A DNA stretch of 64,000 bases from Ascaphus truei (GCA_036426205.1 CM071568.1:231605727-231669726); one strand, 5' to 3'. Positions 35,860 through 47,674 are shown, numbered from the stretch's first letter. Notes: generated by a model from the sequence alone, not told the origin. Made by a program: numbers and translations.

Positions 35860-35924
35860 AGCATAGGTTGAACTTGATGGACATATGTCTTTTTCAACCT
35901 CATCAACTATGTAACTACAGTATG
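35860..35924 (+). mobile_element. CR1/L2-type LINE tail fragment
   Basis: GGTTGAACTTGATGGACATA...CAACTATGTAAC is the inverse of the LINE tail at 9826-9880. It directly abuts the forkhead pseudogene. Confidence 0.55.
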
Positions 35925-36190
35925 TCTCCTGAAATTGCCCATATGGAACATATCTTGCCAAGATGGATCTAGAGTCCAATAGCTGCCTTTCATCCCTGGG
36001 ACATTTAATAATACAGTCACTGAGGCTTAGATTATGTTGAATGCTAGTCTGACATCCCTTCTTGTTCTTCTCGTAGAAGGAGACCATGGTGATGATATAC
36101 TGGTAGATGCCAGAGAGGGTGGACCGCTTCTCCAAGCTTTCCTTAATGGCAAAGTATATTAAAGCCACATATGAATAGTGGGGCTTCTCC
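35925..36190 (-). pseudogene. FOXL2-like forkhead pseudogene
   Basis: A minus-strand frame encodes a forkhead DNA-binding domain from about 36186: [49 protein letters not shown] and CIIKCPRD. The SGIYQYII and FYEKNKKG segments point to FOXL2, the ovary/eyelid transcription factor, as I recall the family. Near 35986 the frame shifts; the next frame continues the expected wing with [18 protein letters not shown] to about 35928. Changes include the conserved Trp of G-W-Q-N-S to Cys and Arg to Gln before HNLSL. Nothing outside the domain is convincing. I infer a retrocopy or duplicated fragment. Confidence 0.8.
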
Positions 36191-36855
36191 TGCCCCAATT
36201 CTTCCATGCCGTGCCATGAGATTGTTATGTTGTATATTGTATAGAAACATGTATGAAGTTTCTGTCCGGTCCAACGTGGGCATGTGCAAAGATATTCAGT
36301 GTGCCCTCTGTCGGACGCAAAGTGAATTGCAATTACATAAATAAACCCCACAAATAATTCTGCTGGCTGACCACCGCCAGCTCGTAGTCAAACTGCAGTG
36401 AACAAAGTGTTGCCGTGGCTGGAATCTCCTGCCTTGTCACAGTATGGAAAACAGTAAGTCTTCCTACATCTGTTGGTCAATGTTTATCCATTTCTCAATG
36501 GAAAAAATCCAGGTTGCTACACCTATTGGGCTGACTCTCGAGGTGTTGAATGGCAAAGAAGAGAAAAGAGACGATTTATATAGCCTTTATAGTGCTTAGA
36601 TGATGAGATGATGAGATGATCGACTATCACTGGTTTGCAAATTATGGTAATGACACTAATTGAAGATACTGAAATGGCTGAAGTGCTTGTGTAATATCCT
36701 TGGAAGAAGGCCATAGCCGTATGATTATAATCCATGGAGCCTCCAAACAATGATGTAGTGCATCAGCATGGACGTGTGACAATAACAATAGAAATACAGT
36801 AATATACACTGTAGTAGGGTATGAGAGCCATGCTTCCTGTAGCTAACAATCTACA

Positions 36856-38132
36856 TGTAGCCAGGTCCCCTCTGCCCCGCGCCCCCCCCCCCCTCGTATC
36901 CTCCGCGACCGGGGGTCACTCGACAGACCCGCCGGCACTTCTGGACGGTGGGAGCCATGCAGGGAGCACTTCGGCGTTCCAGAGGTTTCCGGCGGCTCCT
37001 GTGCAGGGCGCCGCCATCTTGGTAAAGGTTGCGCATGCGCAGTGGAAGCTCGAGCGGCCTGACCAGTTGCGCGAACCCTAGCCTACCAGGGAAGGCTCTT
37101 GGATGGGACTACGAGTCTATGAGCCTTAGGGGACCCCACGTGACGCCAGGGAGCCAAAAGAGCTAAAGGAGCTCCCTGCTTGCAGGGAATAGATACATTT
37201 CGCGCGCTGGAGAAGTTAGTTAGTCAGGACCAGGAAGAGCTAGGGGAAGGAGGTGAGTGCAGGGGTCTGTGACCCACTGCATTAGGCCAGCAGCCCCCTA
37301 GGCCCAAGTTAGGTCCTGAGCCCCTCACAGCTTGTGGTGCTACAGGGACAAGCCCTAGGCTAGGGACCTTGCCACCTTAGTACCAGTGTTAGTTAGGGAC
37401 ACAGCGGACACTGCGCTCCCCGAGAAGAGGCTTGGGCTCAAGCCTATGCCCCAAAGAGACAAAGACTATCTCCAGGGTGGGATCGCCCCTGACAGACCCT
37501 CGTGCAAGGAAGGGCCGGATCGCAGACCGGATCACCAAGCGGAGGATCCTTTTCGAAGTTGCTTGCAGGCCCGAGTGCAGGAGCACTCGGCAGGTACCTT
37601 CATAAGTGCACCAACAAATCACCTATATATATATATATATATATATATATTCTCACATAGTGGCAGCGCTGACCACAGGACAAAGGGGTTAACTGTGGAC
37701 ACGGTGTGGGGTACACGGTGGTGGGTGCAAGGTACACTCCTAGTGGAGTGAATGACACTTGGGACTGCGTTACATGTTGCGGAGTTACCCCCTAGGGGGA
37801 GTAGTATTATAAAGTACACAGTGGTTGTTGCTGATACTGATGTGAAGTGTTACGGTTATTCTGCATATACAGTAAACTGGTTATATACATCTCAGTGTAT
37901 GTACTTATTGTGTATGTGGGTCCTGTGTCTGCAACCTTCTACATTCCTAGAACCCTACACAGGTGGAGGCGCTGCAGATCAGATCAATCCAGAAGACTCA
38001 CCCCAGGTTCCCAGTAAGCGGAGGCTCAGGCCTCTTGTGAACCTACAGGTATACGCACCACACCTGGTAACACGTAGGTTTCCCCTCACACACACTATAT
38101 CTGTGATTGGGATAAGGGAAGTACCCGTTACA
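36856..38132 (+). mobile_element. Solo LTR, 1.28 kb, inverted relative to others
   Basis: It begins TGTAGCCAGGTCCCC and ends CCCGTTACA, with TACA on both flanks (36852-36855, 38133-38136) as a 4-bp target duplication. Its inverse shares GCAGCGCCTCCACCTGTG and nearby text with 11888-12060 and 18651-18820. A TA microsatellite (37622-37650) and a GCGCATGCGCAG stretch lie inside. No internal coding region is attached, so it is probably a solo LTR left by recombination. Confidence 0.68.
37622..37650. repeat. TA microsatellite
   Basis: A short alternating TA tract inside the solo LTR. Confidence 0.85.
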
Positions 38133-39240
38133 TACAGTAAAAGGAAGGAGAGCATAAAAGTGGTCAATGTGGTTCTAAGGCCTCTTTGCCCTGAGACACA
38201 CTGTTCTAGTTGCTGAATAATACATGTTATGGTAGGAACAGGAGGAAGAATAGTGAAGATAGGTTTCCTTTAAGGAGTGAAGACAGTTGTCTTCTAGGCT
38301 GTTTAACAGAAAAACAATTATTCAACCCTGTATCATACAGTATATGCATGGCTGGAAATAGCGCTTACTGACAAGTTCCTGACTTATCACCTTTCCTGCT
38401 TCGCAGTTGGACTCCTTGTCCAAACAGAAGTAAGAAGAGGAGCAGAGACCAACTGTGATACACATAGGGGTCTATGCACTAAGCTGTGATCACTGCTTTT
38501 AAGACCGGAAAGCATTTTTCCAGCCCTGTGAAAAAAATTCGGCCGATCAGGTAAAAAACGGCAAACGCGCCGTTTTTTGCCCGTCAGTGGGATTCACTAA
38601 ACAGGGATAAATCAATCGTTCTTTAAAAGCACGCCAGAATAGAAGCTGGAAATAGACAAAAAAAGCTTTGTTTACCTTTTTTCATGCACACCATTCATAC
38701 AACAGGCTGACTGGTGTCCCCGGCTGATCCCCGCAGGAGTCCCCGGTACTAAATAAAATAAATACACCCCCCCGCCCCCTAAGACATACAGTACAATAAT
38801 GGTCAAAATTACTATTATCCAGATTTGGACCCCTGAATTAAGTAAATAAATCTTGCACTCACCCTTGCCAGGCGGCCACGATGAAGGCCATCCTCATCCT
38901 CATCACCATACATGTCCTCCGTTGCTACAAACAATACAGAAGAATAAAAAAAGACAATCTAATGTCCCCTAACCCCATAATCACCTTAGCGGTTAGTAAC
39001 CGCTATAGTAATTAAGGGGTTAACACACCCTCCCCCACTACCCATCCTTGGGGACAATACCCTCTTCACCTACCACCGCTACCCACAATAAAAACAATAC
39101 GCACAACAGCCCTATAACCCACCTCTTAGGTCCCCAATAAACATTACAATATTTAATAAACACCAAAACACAATGCACCCACATTAAACCAATATTTATT
39201 TTTTTACACACAGGATAAATACCACAGGCCGATGGGGGGC

Positions 39241-39640
39241 TCAGGTGGTCCCCACGGGTGTCCGCAGGCCCCACAGTGCACCCCAGGGGTGCCCATGGGT
39301 GTCTGGGGGCCCTCAGGTGGTCCTCGCTAGGCTCCATGGGCCTCCAGGTGATCACTGCGTGTCCCCGCGGGCCCCAATGGGGTCCACGGGTGGTCCCTGT
39401 GGGTGTTTGGTGGTCCCCGGGTCGTCCCCATGGGTGACAGGGGCCCTCGGGTGGTTCCCACTGTGGTCTGGGGCCCTCGAGTGATACCTGGGGTCTCCAG
39501 GCCCCCACAGCTGTGGGGACCCCGGTTCTTCCCCACAGGTGTCCCCTGTGGGTCCTCAGGTGGTACCCATGGGCGTCCAGAGGTCCTCAGGTGGTCTCCA
39601 TGGGTCCCCGCTGGCCGCCGTACCAATCCTGTATTTAAAA
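39241..39640. repeat. GC-rich quasi-tandem tract
   Basis: Variants of GGTGGTCCCCATGGGTGTC repeat roughly every 25-45 bp. A similar tract lies at 56780-57060 in the 7.3-kb element. The open frames on both strands are low-complexity Gly/Pro-rich artefacts. Confidence 0.6.
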
Positions 39641-40140
39641 AAAATAAAACATGCCCTACATTTCAATCTCCCCCACCACCACCAAAACACATACAGTACA
39701 GTAATGGGCAAAATATCTATTATCCAGATATGGATAATAGTTTATTTGCCCATTATTAAACACAATATTAGCCGTGAAGCATAAAGTAAATAAAAACCAT
39801 TCTACTTACCTCTGGCAATATGAAGGGCATCCTCGTCAGCTTACTGCAGGTCCATGTTGCCAGAAAGAATACATAGAAACATATATTCTAATGGCCCCTA
39901 GCCCCTTAATCACCTTAGCAGTTAATAACCACGAAAGTAATTAAGGGGTTAACCCGCCCTCTGCCACTACCTACCCAGGAGGCCTAACCACCCTCCCCAG
40001 GCAACAACCCCACCCTTCACCCATTCATTGGTACAGTGGGTACATCATGCCCATATAATATGGGCATGATTGACCAATATACCAAGAAATGGGTAAGGAT
40101 GAATAAAACAGGCCCAAATAAAAAACATTACATAGCCAAA

Positions 40141-40345
40141 TCAAACACACCACATATCAACATCAAATACAGCACATATCAAAATCAAACACAGCACATA
40201 TCAAAATCAAATACAGCACATATCAAAATCAAACACAGCACATATCAAAATCAAATACACCACATATCAAAATCAAACACAGCACATATAAAAAATAAAA
40301 CACACCACATAGCAAAATAAAACACACCACATAGCAAAATAAAAT
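40141..40345. repeat. 22-bp tandem repeat
   Basis: About nine units of CATATCAAAATCAAACACAG plus CA, with small variants, inside the 4-kb TIR element. The chance frame through it is not a gene. Confidence 0.85.
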
Positions 40346-42450
40346 ACACCACATAGCCAATTAAATAGATAACAAATGCCAATAAATCAATTGAATGGCA
40401 CAGTGGGTACATGATGCCCATATAATCTGTGCATCATTTAACACTATGCCAGTCAATGGTCAAAGTAAAATAAACAATCACAAACAAGATCCAATGCCAT
40501 CCAAACAATCAGAAAATAAAAACAAATCAAGAAGTAAACAGAAATAAATTACCAACAATCAATTAATCCAAACCAAAATTAATTCCACAATTCACAATTA
40601 AAACACCAAAACCAAACCTTATGAAATAAATGGAAGCTCAAAGTAAACACCATCTGACAAAATCTAACTACCAAGAAGCCACTATTAAAAAGCAAGCACC
40701 CCCCTGAAATAAACTATTTAAAACACCACTAAAAAAATACATCTTGCTAAATAAAAATTAAATTGCCCAAACATTTCTAAACAAAGAAGACAAATACATT
40801 TAAAATACATAAAAACAAGTATTTGCAAAAACAACCATTGATTGTCCCCTGTATGTATGTATATCCATAGAGACATACATAAATACAGTAGGTTGGGGAA
40901 AGGGGGTATTATCCCCAAGGATGGGTGGTTAGGCCTACCGGGTGGGTAGTGGGTGAGGGTTGGTTAACTTCTTAATTACTATAGCGTTTACTAACCGGTA
41001 AGGTGATTAAGGGGTTTGGGGGACATTAGATTATCTTTTTTTATTCTTCTGTTTTGTTTGTAGCAACAGAGGACATGGACGGTAATGCGGATGAGGACGG
41101 CCTTCATCGTGGCAGCCTGGCAGGGGGGGAGGGGGAGGCAGGTGTATTTATTTAAAATTATTGTTTCTTTTTTTGGGGCACACCATTGGTACCGCAGGCA
41201 GACGGTGTATTTATTAAAAAATTGTATCTATGTTTTTTGGGGGGGGGGGGAACAGATTGGTACTGCAGGCAAGCAGGAACCCCCGGACACCTGCGGAGAC
41301 CACCCGAGGGCTACCGCCGGCCTATAGTATCATTCCTGTGCATAAAAAAAAATTACGATATTTTATGTATGTTAGGGGGTATAGGGGTTGTTGGGGGCAC
41401 AGGGGGTGAGTGTGTTGTGTATTGCAATGCTTATTGGTGGCAACTGTCCCCAATAAACATGCTATTGTGCCATAACCCCTTCATTTAGCGGATAGCCGCT
41501 AAGGTAATGAAGCTGCTTTAATGTCTTTTTTTTTTTAATAGTGTGCGGGAGCAGAGGGTCTCCTGAGATGAACCACTTTAATTTCTGGCCCAGGGACCAC
41601 TGCTTCCCAAGTTACAGGCCCCAGTATGGGGCATCGGATGCCAGTGTAGCCGCCATTTTTAAAGCGTCACGCGTGACGTGTGACATGTAAATAATCGGAT
41701 ACTGGCACTCCATATCTGGGCCTGTAACTCGGGAAGCAGGGATCCGCGGGGCTGAAATCAATGCGGTTCAGCTCAGGAGACCTCCTGCACAATATTAATA
41801 AAAATAATATTAAAGCAGCTTCATTACCATAGCGGACAGCCGCTACGGTAATGAACGATTGTTTATTGTTTTGTGTGTTTTAATAGTAGTGTAGATGAGC
41901 TGGGGGGGTCCCCTGAGCTGAACCGCATTGGCTTCAGCCTCGGGGGCCCCCTACTTCATGAGATACAGGCCCCGTTATGGAGTGCCGGTATCCCCCTGCA
42001 GGATTTAAATCCCCCGGTCACATGATGCGGGAGATTTAAAAGCACAGGGGATACCGGCACTCCATTACAGGGCCTGAATCTCATGACATAGGGGGTCCCA
42101 AAGGCTGAAACCAATGTGGTTCAGCTCAGGAGACCCCCTACACATGTACACTATTATTAACATGTATATTTATGCTTCCCGATCGCCTGCAAGAGACGTG
42201 CATGGAGATGCAGAGTCTCCATGCAGTTCTTACAGGCGGCTTTTTTTTCTATCAGCTATCGTGCTTTACAAGTTTAAGCACGATAGCAGGGGGGGGGGGG
42301 GGGGAAAGCTTGCGCGATCGGGCATATTTTTGCTTGGGCGGACCAATATGCCCTGAACTTGTCAGTGAATCGCACCTTTGGCTTCACTTTTTAACGTCCA
42401 AGCAAAGATTTTCCAAGCGGCAAAAACGTGCTGCTTAGTGCATAGCCCCC

Positions 42451-43738
42451 ATGATGTTTTACACAGGAGCTAGTCAGTGAGCACTGTGTGGGGCAGCAGG
42501 GTTTGCACGAGGGAACTTTAGATGCCACAAACAGACAAGAGCATGGGAAAGAGCAAGACAGACCCCAGCTTCAAGGAAGATATGTAAAGGCAACCTTGGA
42601 GAAAGAGTCATGTACTGTATGGAAAAAATAGGACCATGTGATGAACAAAATATACAGTATATGAAAAAGAGCCTCCTCTTTTCAAAAAGAGAATGGGAGA
42701 GAAAAGAGGGAGGAATAAAATGAAATAAAAGACTGGGCACAGATGAGACACATAGGTGGCAAATGAACAAAGGATTGTATAAGGAACAAGTGGGGTGCAT
42801 TGGAGGTGCTAAAAGGTAGGATTAGGACGAGACAAAGGGGCAAAGGTATAAGAATGATGGGGAAGCATAGGAGGGCTAACGATGAGGGGACATAGGAGAG
42901 AGAAGAGTAGACATACAGGGGACAGGAGACGTCATATGAGGGACACAAGTGGAATGTAAGAGCGACAAAGGTAATAAGGCTGATTGCCACTGGGTCATGT
43001 TTGCCCAAAGCCAACTATTTGCCACCTGGAGGAGATGATGTAGGGGGTCTCCCAGATATATGGAAGGGCAATGTCATGTATACTGTTGCATTGTACATGA
43101 GGAATAGGATCTTAAATGTGATTATGGATGATATGGGTAGCCAGTGTAAGAACGTTAATGCTTACAAGTAGTACACCTATTTTATATTTTGCCAACCTCA
43201 ATAAAACAAAACAAAAATAATTCAACACAAAAAAACTCAAAAAAGAACACAAATATCATGGACTGCACCTGTCAAACTCATTGTTTAGAATGAATGGACA
43301 ATGTCTACATGTTATTAGAACACTTGGAATAGTGTACATTTAAAAAAAAAATCCAAATAATATATGTTAAAAATAAACATAAATATAAATGTAATTTAGA
43401 AAAAAACAAAACAATTAAAACATTTGATCAGAATAAGCAGAACTGCAGCTTTAAAGACAGAAATGTAAAAAAACAAACATGAGTGACACCTTGTGGTCAA
43501 CTCCAGAAATGATTAGATTGCTGTGATCTCTAGCCATTATTTGTTTACATTTATTTACAGTTCAGGGTCTATTTACATCTCCCGGCTGTAAAAGTTGGGA
43601 GAAACCAGTGCAAAAACACTACATTTATCAAAGAGAAGGAATTCCATTGAAAGCAACTGGAGGTTTTCCTTTGATAGATTTGGTGCAATTCTTTTGCTCT
43701 GGTTTTTCCCCAGTTTTGCAACCGTCGGACCTTACTAA
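42451..43738. other. Intergenic DNA, purine-rich stretch
   Basis: No gene or known repeat was recognised. Bases 42665-42960 are strongly purine-biased on the + strand, producing low-complexity chance frames on the minus strand. Confidence 0.5.
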
Positions 43739-44210
43739 GGGCCTCATGCAGAGAGCAGCGCAAAAAGTGAAAGCGGCATTAATTGCCGGATTCTGCCTTC
43801 AGAAAGGCAGAAACCGGCAAGTTTCAAAAAAAGCGCCATTTTTATTTTTTTTCCCTTCAAATTCGCCGCGCGCCTGGAGAGTTTAAAATCTCTCCAGTTT
43901 TTTTCTCTGCCGTATGCAGAGAGCCGCGATCGCCATCTAGTGGCTGTTCGCGCCAAAAAAATGGCGCGATTTTCAACATTTTCCCTCTCTACCAAGCAGC
44001 TGGCGCTCCGCGGCCGGTGGAGAGGGAAAAAAAAAAAACGCGATTTTTTCCCCAGTAGTTTCAACAGCGCTCATAGCGCTGGTTGAAACTCTCCATATGC
44101 AGAAAGGCAGTTTTCTGCCCTTTCTGCATATGGAGATAAAAACTCTCCAAAAAAGGTAAAAATTTTCCCCCTCTCCAATTCTGCATAGCGCTGCTCTCTG
44201 CATGAGGCCC
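43739..44210. mobile_element. Harbinger-like MITE A, 472 bp
   Basis: Ends are GGGCCTCATGCAGAGAGCAG and its inverse at the right. The flanks TAA/TAT are a near-match 3-bp duplication. Long inner palindromes surround GCGCGA/TCGCGC motifs. It is non-coding. It shares its terminal theme (GCAGAGAGCAGCG) with MITEs B and C. Confidence 0.68.
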
Positions 44211-44255
44211 TATATGAGCTCCCTAAGCTCAAAGCGCTAACCCTTAGCACATCTT

Positions 44256-44735
44256 GGGGCCTATGCAGAGAGCAGCGCTATTTCGAAATTCGCCATTTTT
44301 TGGAGAAAATCGCACAGAAAGCAGCAGAAAATGGCGAGTTCCGAAAAACGCGCCAATTTTTCTTTTCTATTTGTAAAACTCGCCTCGCGGCTGGCGAGAA
44401 CCTCAATCTCGCCAGTTTTAAAAATATCCGTATGCAGAGAGGCGCGAACGGCATCTAGCGGCTGTTCGCGCCAATAAAATGGCGCGATTGTCTCCGTTTT
44501 GCCTCGCCAAAAAAAACTGCCGCTCGCGGCCATTGCAAAGGGAAAAAAAAAGGCGCGAATTTGTTTTAACACATTTCTGAAGCGCGCATCTCGCCAATTT
44601 AAACTCGCCACACGCATCCATGTTAAACATAGCAGAATTCGCACTTTTCTGCATATGGAGATTAAAACTCTCCAAAAAAGCTACTTTTTAATAAATTCGC
44701 CAATTTTAAAATTCGCTGCTCTCTGCATAGGCCCC
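44256..44735. mobile_element. Harbinger-like MITE B, 480 bp
   Basis: The TIR is GGGGCCTATGCAGAGAGCAG, with target duplication CTT on both sides (44253-44255, 44736-44738). The interior is largely AT/GC-patchy hairpin sequence with GGCGCGA units. Overlapping frames on both strands are structural artefacts. Confidence 0.75.
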
Positions 44736-45097
44736 CTTGAGTGCCATAGAGGTAAACTGGACACAATAGGCAAAGCTGTAAGAGTGAGTTCACAGATTTT
44801 TCTTTTGAATGCACATACAATATGAAGAATTTGACGTATTGCACGGACACAGAATGTGTTATATCTGACTACAAATTGTGCGTCATGTAACTGTTCTCTA
44901 ACTCCATACTGTATATTGGCCCTCCTTAAAATGCCAGCTTATGCACGTGGCACAAACTTAGAGCAAAGATCTTGATACACTGATGCAACAGAGACGCAAT
45001 ATGAAAATTACGCAATATGTGTCAATTTTGCTGCACATTTCCCTTGGACATCACCACATATGGTTTATTGAGTGGCTTTGGTTTACAATAACACTAT

Positions 45098-45587
45098 GGG
45101 GCCTATGCAGAGAGCAGCGAATTTTAAAATTGGCGAATTTATTAAAAAGTAGCTTTTTTGGACAGTTTTATTCTCCATATGCAGAAAAGTGCGAATTCTG
45201 CTATGTTTAACATGGATGCGTGTGGCGAGTTTAAATTGGCGAGATGCGCGCTTCAGAAACGTGTAAAAACAAATTTGCGCCTTTTTTTTCCCTTTGCAAT
45301 GGCCGCGAGCGGCAGCTTCTTGCCAGTTTTTTCTGGCGAGGCAAAAAGGAGACAATCGCGCCATTTTATTAGCGCGAACAGCCGCTAGATGCCGTTCGCG
45401 CCTCTCTGCATACGGATATTTTTAAAACTGGCGAGATTGAGGTTCTCGCCAGCCGCGAGGCGAGTTTTACAAATAGAAAAGAAAAATTGGCGCGTTTTTC
45501 GGAACTCGCCATTTTCTGCTGCTTTCTGCGCGATTTTCTCCAAAAAATGGCGAATTTCGAAATAGCGCTGCTCTCTGCATAGGCCCC
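45098..45587. mobile_element. Harbinger-like MITE C, 490 bp
   Basis: The TIR is GGGGCCTATGCAGAGAGCAG, with target duplication TAT on both sides (45095-45097, 45588-45590). The interior is the inverse complement of MITE B with few changes, so B and C are recent copies in opposite orientation. Confidence 0.78.
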
Positions 45588-45590
45588 TAT

Positions 45591-46480
45591 ATATCTACTA
45601 TATGTGAGATGTAAGGTCTCCTTGCCTCCGGTAATGTAGATGAATTGTGGGTGGTAGAGGCCAGCGAACCTGAAATCAGTAAACATCTCGAGCACAAAGT
45701 GTTTTTATGAGCTTGGTACATAAAAGGAAGGCTGAGAAAGGGTTTGTGAATACATTTACAAGGACTTCTGGTTGATATTTACTGCTTTAGTGTCAGAGAG
45801 CAATCGTGGGTGTTAATAGGAGGGTTTACTTGACGCACTAATATAATGGGTTGTATCAAACTCTGCAACTCACCCAGATTTTTTTTTAACATGTCAATAA
45901 ATAGCTGCCAAACCTGATATAAATATTTCCAACTAACAATATGCATAAAATGGAAGAGGTTTGATTAACAACAACAAAAATTGTGCTCTGCAACAAGACG
46001 TCAGTAGATTGATACATCACCATTTATTTGTTTTTATATACTGGTTCTCCATCCTTTATTCTATTTACGTAATCACATAGGGTTCCTCCATTCTTTCCAT
46101 GTGAATGAAAGGAGGCAAATAAATTGGCTGTAAGGTGTATTTTGATGCCAGAAAGTGCCTTATGGAGTTGCATCAAAATATGTCCTTAATTTCTTCCATT
46201 AGGGCAATAATTCTCCCTGATAACCAACACCGTTTGATTGAAACATGTGCTAGTCCATATAAAGCAGGAAGCAGAGTGACTAGAAATAAATGTCCGTGCA
46301 CTGCAGCCCGCCCAAAACCTTCCGTTTCATAAATGGTATGGAAAAAAAGAAAAGACGGTTTGGAAGTGGATACAAAGAAACAAGGACTTTGTAAACCATT
46401 TGATCTTTAACTGTTGTATAGTTCCCTAAAAGTATTGACATGCGTACATGACAATGTAATGCTATATATGTATGTATTAT
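45591..46480. other. Intergenic DNA, nothing recognised
   Basis: No exon or repeat family was identified between MITE C and the CT microsatellite. Confidence 0.5.
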
Positions 46481-46497
46481 TATTATATATATTTTTT

Positions 46498-46499
46498 TT

Positions 46500-46541
<42 letters not shown>

Positions 46542-46577
46542 TCTCCCTCTCTCCCTCTCTCCCTCTCTCTCTCTCTC
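46498..46577. repeat. CT microsatellite
   Basis: (CT)n with CCCT interruptions. Confidence 0.92.
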
Positions 46578-46615
46578 CGCAGCATTTTAGCAAATGACAA
46601 TACATTATATCCATC

Positions 46616-46700
46616 CAGTGGTGTACCTAGACATGTGTGGGCCCCGGGCAACATTTTTTTCAGGGCCCCATTATGAGTGAATATATTCTGTAAATTCAGG
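46616..46700. mobile_element. hAT-like terminal fragment
   Basis: CAGTGGTGTACCTAGACATG followed by GGGCCCCGGGCAAC resembles a hAT terminus. A second CAGGGGAGTAACTTG terminus-like sequence is near 47014. The matching right ends and duplications were not found. Confidence 0.35.
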
Positions 46701-47044
46701 AGTTTCTATTGCCCACCCCCTCTGCGTGTCGGCGGCCCTGCGTGACCCCCCTCTTTTACACCTCCTCACGTATTTCTCTCCCCCCTATTACACCCCCCTC
46801 ACTCCCCCCTTTTCCTCTCACACTCTCCCCACCCCCTCCACTATCACTCAGTACCCCCCCAGTATCTGACTGGGAGGATGAGGAGCGGAGAGGGGATGAG
46901 GAGTGGGTAGGGGAGGGGGAGCAGCTGAGGAGTGGAGGGGTTTCTGACTTTGCACCTGAGTGGAGGTCTGACCGAGCTGCTGTTGAGGCGTCTGATTATG
47001 TAAATATGCGTAAACAGGGGAGTAACTTGGTGTTTTTGCACCCG

Positions 47045-47595
47045 GGGCAAGTTTCACCAACTGACAGGCACTGAGACACACACAGCCCACTGACAGAGAA
47101 TGAGGCACACACAGCCCACTGGCAGACACTGAGGCACACACAGCCCACTGGCAGACACTGAGGCACACACAGCACACTGACAGAGAATGAGGCACACACA
47201 GCACACTGGCAGAGAATGAGGCACACACAGCCCACTGACAGAGAATGAGGCACACACAGCACACTGGCAGACACTGAGGCACACACAGCACACTGACAGA
47301 GAATGAGGCACACACAGCACACTGACAGAGAATGAGGCACACACAGCACACTGACAGGCACTGAGACACACACAGCACACTGACAGAGAATGAGACACAC
47401 ACAGCACACTGACAGAGAATGAGGCACACACAGCACACTGACAGGCACTGAGACACACACAGCACACTGACAGAGAATGAGGCACACACAGCACACTGAC
47501 AGAGAATGAGGCACACACAGCACACTGACAGACACTGAGGCACACACAGCACACTGACAGAGAATGAGGCACACACAGCACACTGACACCTACCT
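47045..47595. repeat. 29-bp minisatellite, about 18 copies
   Basis: The unit is CACACACAGCACACTGACAG plus AGAATGAGG, with variants (GGCAGACACTG, GACAGGCACTG). The unit length is not a multiple of three and contains no stop on the minus strand, so all three minus frames stay open and read as one cysteine-rich 29-residue peptide repeat. These frames are repeat artefacts. Confidence 0.9.
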
Positions 47596-47674
47596 GCAGC
47601 CTCCCCTCACTCCGCTTCTCCCTAGCTAATCCTAACCTGGATCCTAGGGACACCTGAGTGAGGCCCTCTCCCTG

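Larger units (their letters stand above)
38467..42450. mobile_element. 4-kb modular TIR element, palindrome-rich
   Basis: Terminal inverted repeats are GGGGTCTATGCACTAAGC and its inverse with one mismatch, GCTTAGTGCATAGCCCCC. The flanks ATA/ATG suggest a 3-bp target duplication, as in PIF/Harbinger. Inside are several palindromic modules: CTTAGCGGTTAGTAACCGCT-type units at 38975-39020, 39900-39950 and 40965-41018; a CTATTATCC...GGATAATAG unit near 39715; and GAGCTGAACCGCATTG units at 41540-42140. It also contains a GC-rich quasi-tandem tract and a 22-bp satellite. No transposase was recognised, so it is non-autonomous. Confidence 0.6.

Noticed and set aside
39038..39759. Gly/Pro-rich frames on both strands
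   Set aside because: They arise from a GC-rich quasi-tandem tract within a transposon; both strands are open equally and there is no domain.
40036..40320. 94-codon frame with a periodic peptide
   Set aside because: It is the translation of a 22-bp satellite.
40141..40345. Regularly spaced repeats, considered as a CRISPR array
   Set aside because: Units are contiguous without spacers, and the context is eukaryotic.
46848..47653. Three overlapping minus-strand frames of about 200-240 codons, cysteine-rich repeats
   Set aside because: They are produced by a 29-bp tandem repeat that lacks stops in every minus frame; not a protein gene.
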